DNA of 64,000 bases from Chondrosia reniformis (lineage: Eukaryota > Porifera > Demospongiae > Chondrillida > Chondrillidae): contig OX359200.1 of NCBI GenBank assembly GCA_947172415.1, forward strand, positions 6,140,501 to 6,204,500, written 5' to 3'. A program made the position numbers and the translations under genes. Of this stretch, positions 61,379 to 64,000 are shown piece after piece (position 1 is the first letter of the stretch; the number at the start of each line of letters is the position of its first letter). The notes below the pieces were generated by a model. It saw only the letters and a list, made by a program, of their open reading frames with translations, did no database searches and had not been told where the DNA came from.

Positions 61379-61918
61379 ATGTCAGCAGAGAAGAGTCACA
61401 GTTTGATCCTGGTATTACTAACAGCTATTATACTGATAGAAGGGGGATGCATTTTTTGGTTGTTTAAAGAAGTAACCATGATGAAGAGTTGCATGGACTT
61501 AGAGGCTAGTATTCAAGAAATAAGTACCAAGGTGTCAACAGAAATTTGTAACAAAAAGGAACAATTGATAGGAACAGATAATTTCAAAACTGTGGGGTCA
61601 TCAAAAGTAAAGAGGAAATCTCCTTGTCAATGTGTAGATGGGACTCCTGGTACTAATGGTAGTAAAGGAGATCCTGGTATGAAAGGTGAACAAGGGCCTC
61701 AAGGAGTAACGGGTTCCCCAGGTGAAAAAGGGCCTCAAGGATTAACAGGTTCCCCAGGTGAACAAGGGTCTCAAGGAGTAACAGGTCCCCCAGGTGAACA
61801 AGGAGCTCAAGGAGTAATGGGTTCCCCAGGTGAACAGGGAGCTCAAGGAGTAACGGGTCCCCCAGGTGAACAACACAGGATCAAATTTCAGGTTTCATAT
61901 GGCATGAAATCTATTTGA
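61379..61918 (+). CDS. Type II membrane collagen, frame ended by a MITE
   Basis: 179 residues as it stands. Short cytoplasmic MSAEKSHS, one TM segment LILVLLTAIILIEGGCIFWL, a helical stalk (DLEASIQEISTKVSTEIC) ending in CQC, then Gly-X-Y repeats from GTPGTNGSKGDPGMKGEQG in a 12-residue period (GEQGAQGVTGPP). Type II topology resembles membrane-associated collagens. The last 14 residues are read-through of the MITE at 61874. Beyond the insert the collagen frame resumes (GPQGIMGPPGEQGPQGVTGP) and then meets a stop, so the protein is probably truncated unless the element is spliced out; no GT-AG edges support that. Confidence 0.8.
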   Translation: MSAEKSHSLILVLLTAIILIEGGCIFWLFKEVTMMKSCMDLEASIQEISTKVSTEICNKKEQLIGTDNFKTVGSSKVKRKSPCQCVDGTPGTNGSKGDPGMKGEQGPQGVTGSPGEKGPQGLTGSPGEQGSQGVTGPPGEQGAQGVMGSPGEQGAQGVTGPPGEQHRIKFQVSYGMKSI

Positions 61919-62175
61919 AACTTCTTGAACAGCCAGGTTTCAAAGGTTGCTCAAGAATGTGCTAACAGATAAATTTCACTGGTTTCAAATTTTAACAGCC
62001 CCCTTTCCGAGTTTTATACATACTTTCATACCTTTTGAAACCTGGCTGTTCATAGAGTTTCAAATAGGTTTCATGCCTTCTGAAACCTGAAATTTGATCC
62101 TGTGGAAGGGCCTCAAGGAATAATGGGTCCCCCGGGTGAACAAGGGCCTCAAGGAGTAACAGGTCCCCCAGGCAA
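61640..62175 (+). repeat. 36-bp coding repeat (collagen Gly-X-Y)
   Basis: Unit GGTGAACAAGGGCCTCAAGG plus AGTAACAGGTCCCCCA repeats about seven times, split by the MITE. Period 36 keeps frame. Confidence 0.9.
61874..62104. mobile_element. 231-bp MITE with 24-bp perfect terminal inverted repeats inside coding sequence
   Basis: CACAGGATCAAATTTCAGGT...ACCTGAAATTTGATCCTGTG, with sub-terminal inverted GAAACCTGGCTGTT-type arms. It is inserted within one 36-base collagen unit; AA may be duplicated at the target. Length is a multiple of three but the frame across it contains stops. Confidence 0.93.
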
Positions 62176-62655
62176 ACACCTGGACAGCTGGGTTCTTCTC
62201 AGCTGACATATGTGCATTAATTGGGGGCGTAGTCACTGCACTTCAGGAAGCAGATCTCTTTATAATGGTATAGCAGCGGCACATTGGTCATCGGATCATG
62301 CCAAAAACCAACACATGTATATTTCAAAGTCACCAGCTTATCTTCAAGACGTTACTTTTCCCAAAGTAGAATATATAGTTCCTCTCAATTTTCCTCTCCT
62401 CACAGGAGGACCCTGTATTGAACTGCACAGTTTGCCATGCCTCTGGGCGATCTAGTGTTTTAGTAGTACATGCATGGTATAGTTATGCATATGCATGTCC
62501 CAGTGGATGGATTCGAGAATGTTATGGATTTTTGATCAATGCAGTGTTCCCAATTTGCTTGGATAGACTTGCAGAAGGTATGGATGACTTTCCCAACTTT
62601 TATAGTACTGTTTTTCCTACATTTTTGTACTTCAACTGTCAGGCCTCATACGTAT
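62105..62655 (+). pseudogene. Decayed short-chain-collagen C4-like domain
   Basis: After the resumed Gly-X-Y stretch and an in-frame TGA at 62204-62206, the same frame reads CINWGRSHCTSGSRSLYNGI followed by AAAHW. After a frameshift near 62420 it reads NCTVCHASGRSSVLVVHAWY, then CPSGWIRECYGFLI and CLDRLAEGMDDFP. WGRxxCP-type start, CxVC, and CPSGWxxxYxGYL are hallmarks of the C-terminal domain of sponge/cnidarian short-chain (spongin-like) collagens. The stop, the shift and missing conserved residues indicate loss of function. An unrecognised short intron could rescue part of it. Confidence 0.7.
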
Positions 62656-63011
62656 AGGCCATACTGTTCAGTATTTACCAAGGCAGTATTGTCATGTGCA
62701 GTGTGTACAAAATAAAAAAGAGGAACTTACACGTACAGCTCATTTAATTTTGGTAGAAGTATATAATATGCCAAAAGCCAACATGCTCGTGTATTTGTAT
62801 TTTAATATAAGTATTCTCAATATAATCATGATTCAATGACTATTAATGCTAATTATGCTGCATCTAACTTGCATGCACTGTGTGATGTATAATGTTTTAG
62901 CAATACACGTTTACAAAAAAATAAAGTTATGATATATTGGTTATACATAAAGTGAAGAGTTGTAATATTATTTTCTTAAGTTTGGAACGGTTATAGATAA
63001 TATCGCTGACT

Positions 63012-63992
63012 TTATGCACTTTGCAAAGTTGCAGCACTTTTAATACATGCCATGAGAGCTGGTATTCCCAAAAAAAGGAGAGATACAAATTGCATCACAA
63101 AACGACCTATAAAGTAGCCTTTTTGATCAGCAATTACGCAGATCCATGGCCAATTATTGTTAGTAAATAGAAAAACGGGAAGGAAGGGAAAAGCTATACA
63201 ATAAAGAATTATTCCAAAACATTTAAATAATCTATGTTTGTTTTTTGCCTTTTCTTTGGGGTCATAGTCCTCTTTCCGTCCATTCAGTCGCTTATTGCCT
63301 ATTATTAGGATAAACAATGCTATAAACCATATAACACTAAGAATTCCAAATAGTACAAATGCATAGATCATTGGTCCAGCAGGGCACACAATTTCCGTTG
63401 TTGTTGTAGCTCCGTTCCTTGTTAGCTCGTTCAAGGTAGCATTGTAAAATTGCCTTATTATTACAGAAAAAGCAATGTAACTGAACAATCCTTGAATTAC
63501 TTTCCACCAAAAAATGTTATCTTTATCCTTATAACCTTTACAATTACAAGGTTTTGTCGAAATACATGCAACACACAATTTACACTTTTGTTTGTCATCA
63601 GAATTAGAACTATTAGAACTGTAAAAATTAGAAGTTGATACTACAATAGGTAAAAATTGTGCTAAAAGGGAGGATAATAGGGCAGTAGCATTTAAATAGC
63701 TTCTGAATTCTTCACCATTTGTCCCGCTACTGAACACCACTCTATCAATCTTATTTCCCCACAGTAATTCAACATTATCTCCAGCAAGAAATAGCCCACC
63801 AGCCAAATAGCTTAAGAATCTTCTAACAAGTCCAAGTAAAACAGATTTTCCCTCACAACTGTCAATATAGATGAATACTACAATAATGGGTATACCTGCT
63901 ACTAAATAGATTACCAGAAAAACCCAGTATACAGCAATGCTTCCATCCAAACTTCCTCCGATATCTTTCAATCCAGTTCCAATTAAGGTCAT
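63012..63992 (-). CDS. Multi-pass membrane protein, unrecognised
   Basis: 326 residues in one exon; the start ATG is 8 bases from the window edge, so a longer N-terminus is possible. About seven hydrophobic segments: VYWVFLVIYLVAGIPIIVVF, FLSYLAGGLFLAG, ALLSSLLAQFLPIVV, VIQGLFSYIAFSVII, MIYAFVLFGILSVIWFIALF, CFGIILYCIAFPFLPVFLF, FVMQFVSLLFLGIPALMA. A Cys cluster CKLCVACISTKPCNC lies in a loop after the third segment, and a Lys-rich loop (EDYDPKEKAKNKHR) before the sixth. Family not recognised; it could be a channel, receptor or transporter. Tail-to-tail with the collagen locus. Confidence 0.6.
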   Translation of the reverse strand: MTLIGTGLKDIGGSLDGSIAVYWVFLVIYLVAGIPIIVVFIYIDSCEGKSVLLGLVRRFLSYLAGGLFLAGDNVELLWGNKIDRVVFSSGTNGEEFRSYLNATALLSSLLAQFLPIVVSTSNFYSSNSSNSDDKQKCKLCVACISTKPCNCKGYKDKDNIFWWKVIQGLFSYIAFSVIIRQFYNATLNELTRNGATTTTEIVCPAGPMIYAFVLFGILSVIWFIALFILIIGNKRLNGRKEDYDPKEKAKNKHRLFKCFGIILYCIAFPFLPVFLFTNNNWPWICVIADQKGYFIGRFVMQFVSLLFLGIPALMACIKSAATLQSA

Positions 63993-64000
63993 TATAACGT

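Overview
This is a eukaryotic, animal (metazoan) window. Every recognisable gene is split by GT-AG introns, except two intronless TLC-domain genes, and the intergenic and intronic DNA is AT-rich. It is packed with minisatellites and small inverted-repeat elements and carries a strikingly frequent TACGTA palindrome. The mix of genes points to an early-branching animal, most likely a sponge (inference; a demosponge such as Amphimedon would fit): kinesin-12, NELF-C/D, PRELID3, DHRS7, CFDP1, an EMI/EGF/fibrinogen protein, and a collagen followed by a decayed short-chain-collagen C4-like domain.

Layout. Positions 38-11387 (+) hold the 3' part of a KIF15/kinesin-12 gene: the motor end and the whole coiled-coil tail, 34 exons, one intron apparently of the AT-AC type. 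Positions 12070-14636 (+) hold an SH2-domain protein with a Cys-rich hydrophobic C-terminus. Positions 14980-17693 (-) hold a DHRS7-like short-chain dehydrogenase and 17757-20418 (-) PRELID3, the two coding regions only 63 bases apart. Two intronless TLC-domain paralogues lie at 20892-23460 (-). Positions 24317-31904 (-) hold NELFCD in 15 exons, with four minisatellites in its introns. Two tandem ML-domain (NPC2/MD-2-like) secreted proteins lie at 32322-35577 (+).

A repeat-rich stretch follows. It contains one arm of a diverged inverted duplication (36470-39105, partner 50440-52500) and a two-TM protein gene (40219-42945, -) whose single intron holds a 2-kb 32-bp minisatellite. That gene shares a 63-base divergent promoter with CFDP1 (43009-45041, +). 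Positions 45511-46866 (-) hold a secreted protein of an unnamed invertebrate-type family. The region 46.9-55 kb is mostly transposon debris, including a Penelope-like GIY-YIG fragment, an orphan signal-peptide exon and one COMMD-like exon. Positions 54997-60895 (+) hold a fibrinogen-related protein with an EMI-like region and four EGF modules. Positions 61379-62655 (+) hold a membrane collagen interrupted by a MITE, and 63012-63992 (-) an unrecognised multi-pass membrane protein.

The genes do not form a pathway. They are housekeeping genes (mitosis, transcription pausing, chromatin, mitochondrial lipid transfer) interspersed with secreted or adhesive proteins that expand by tandem duplication. 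The most unusual signal is the repeated amplification of splice sites into minisatellites (KIF15 exons 11 and 13, NELFCD exon 6). Exon boundaries were inferred by eye from splice consensus, reading phase and family resemblance; none was checked against transcripts.
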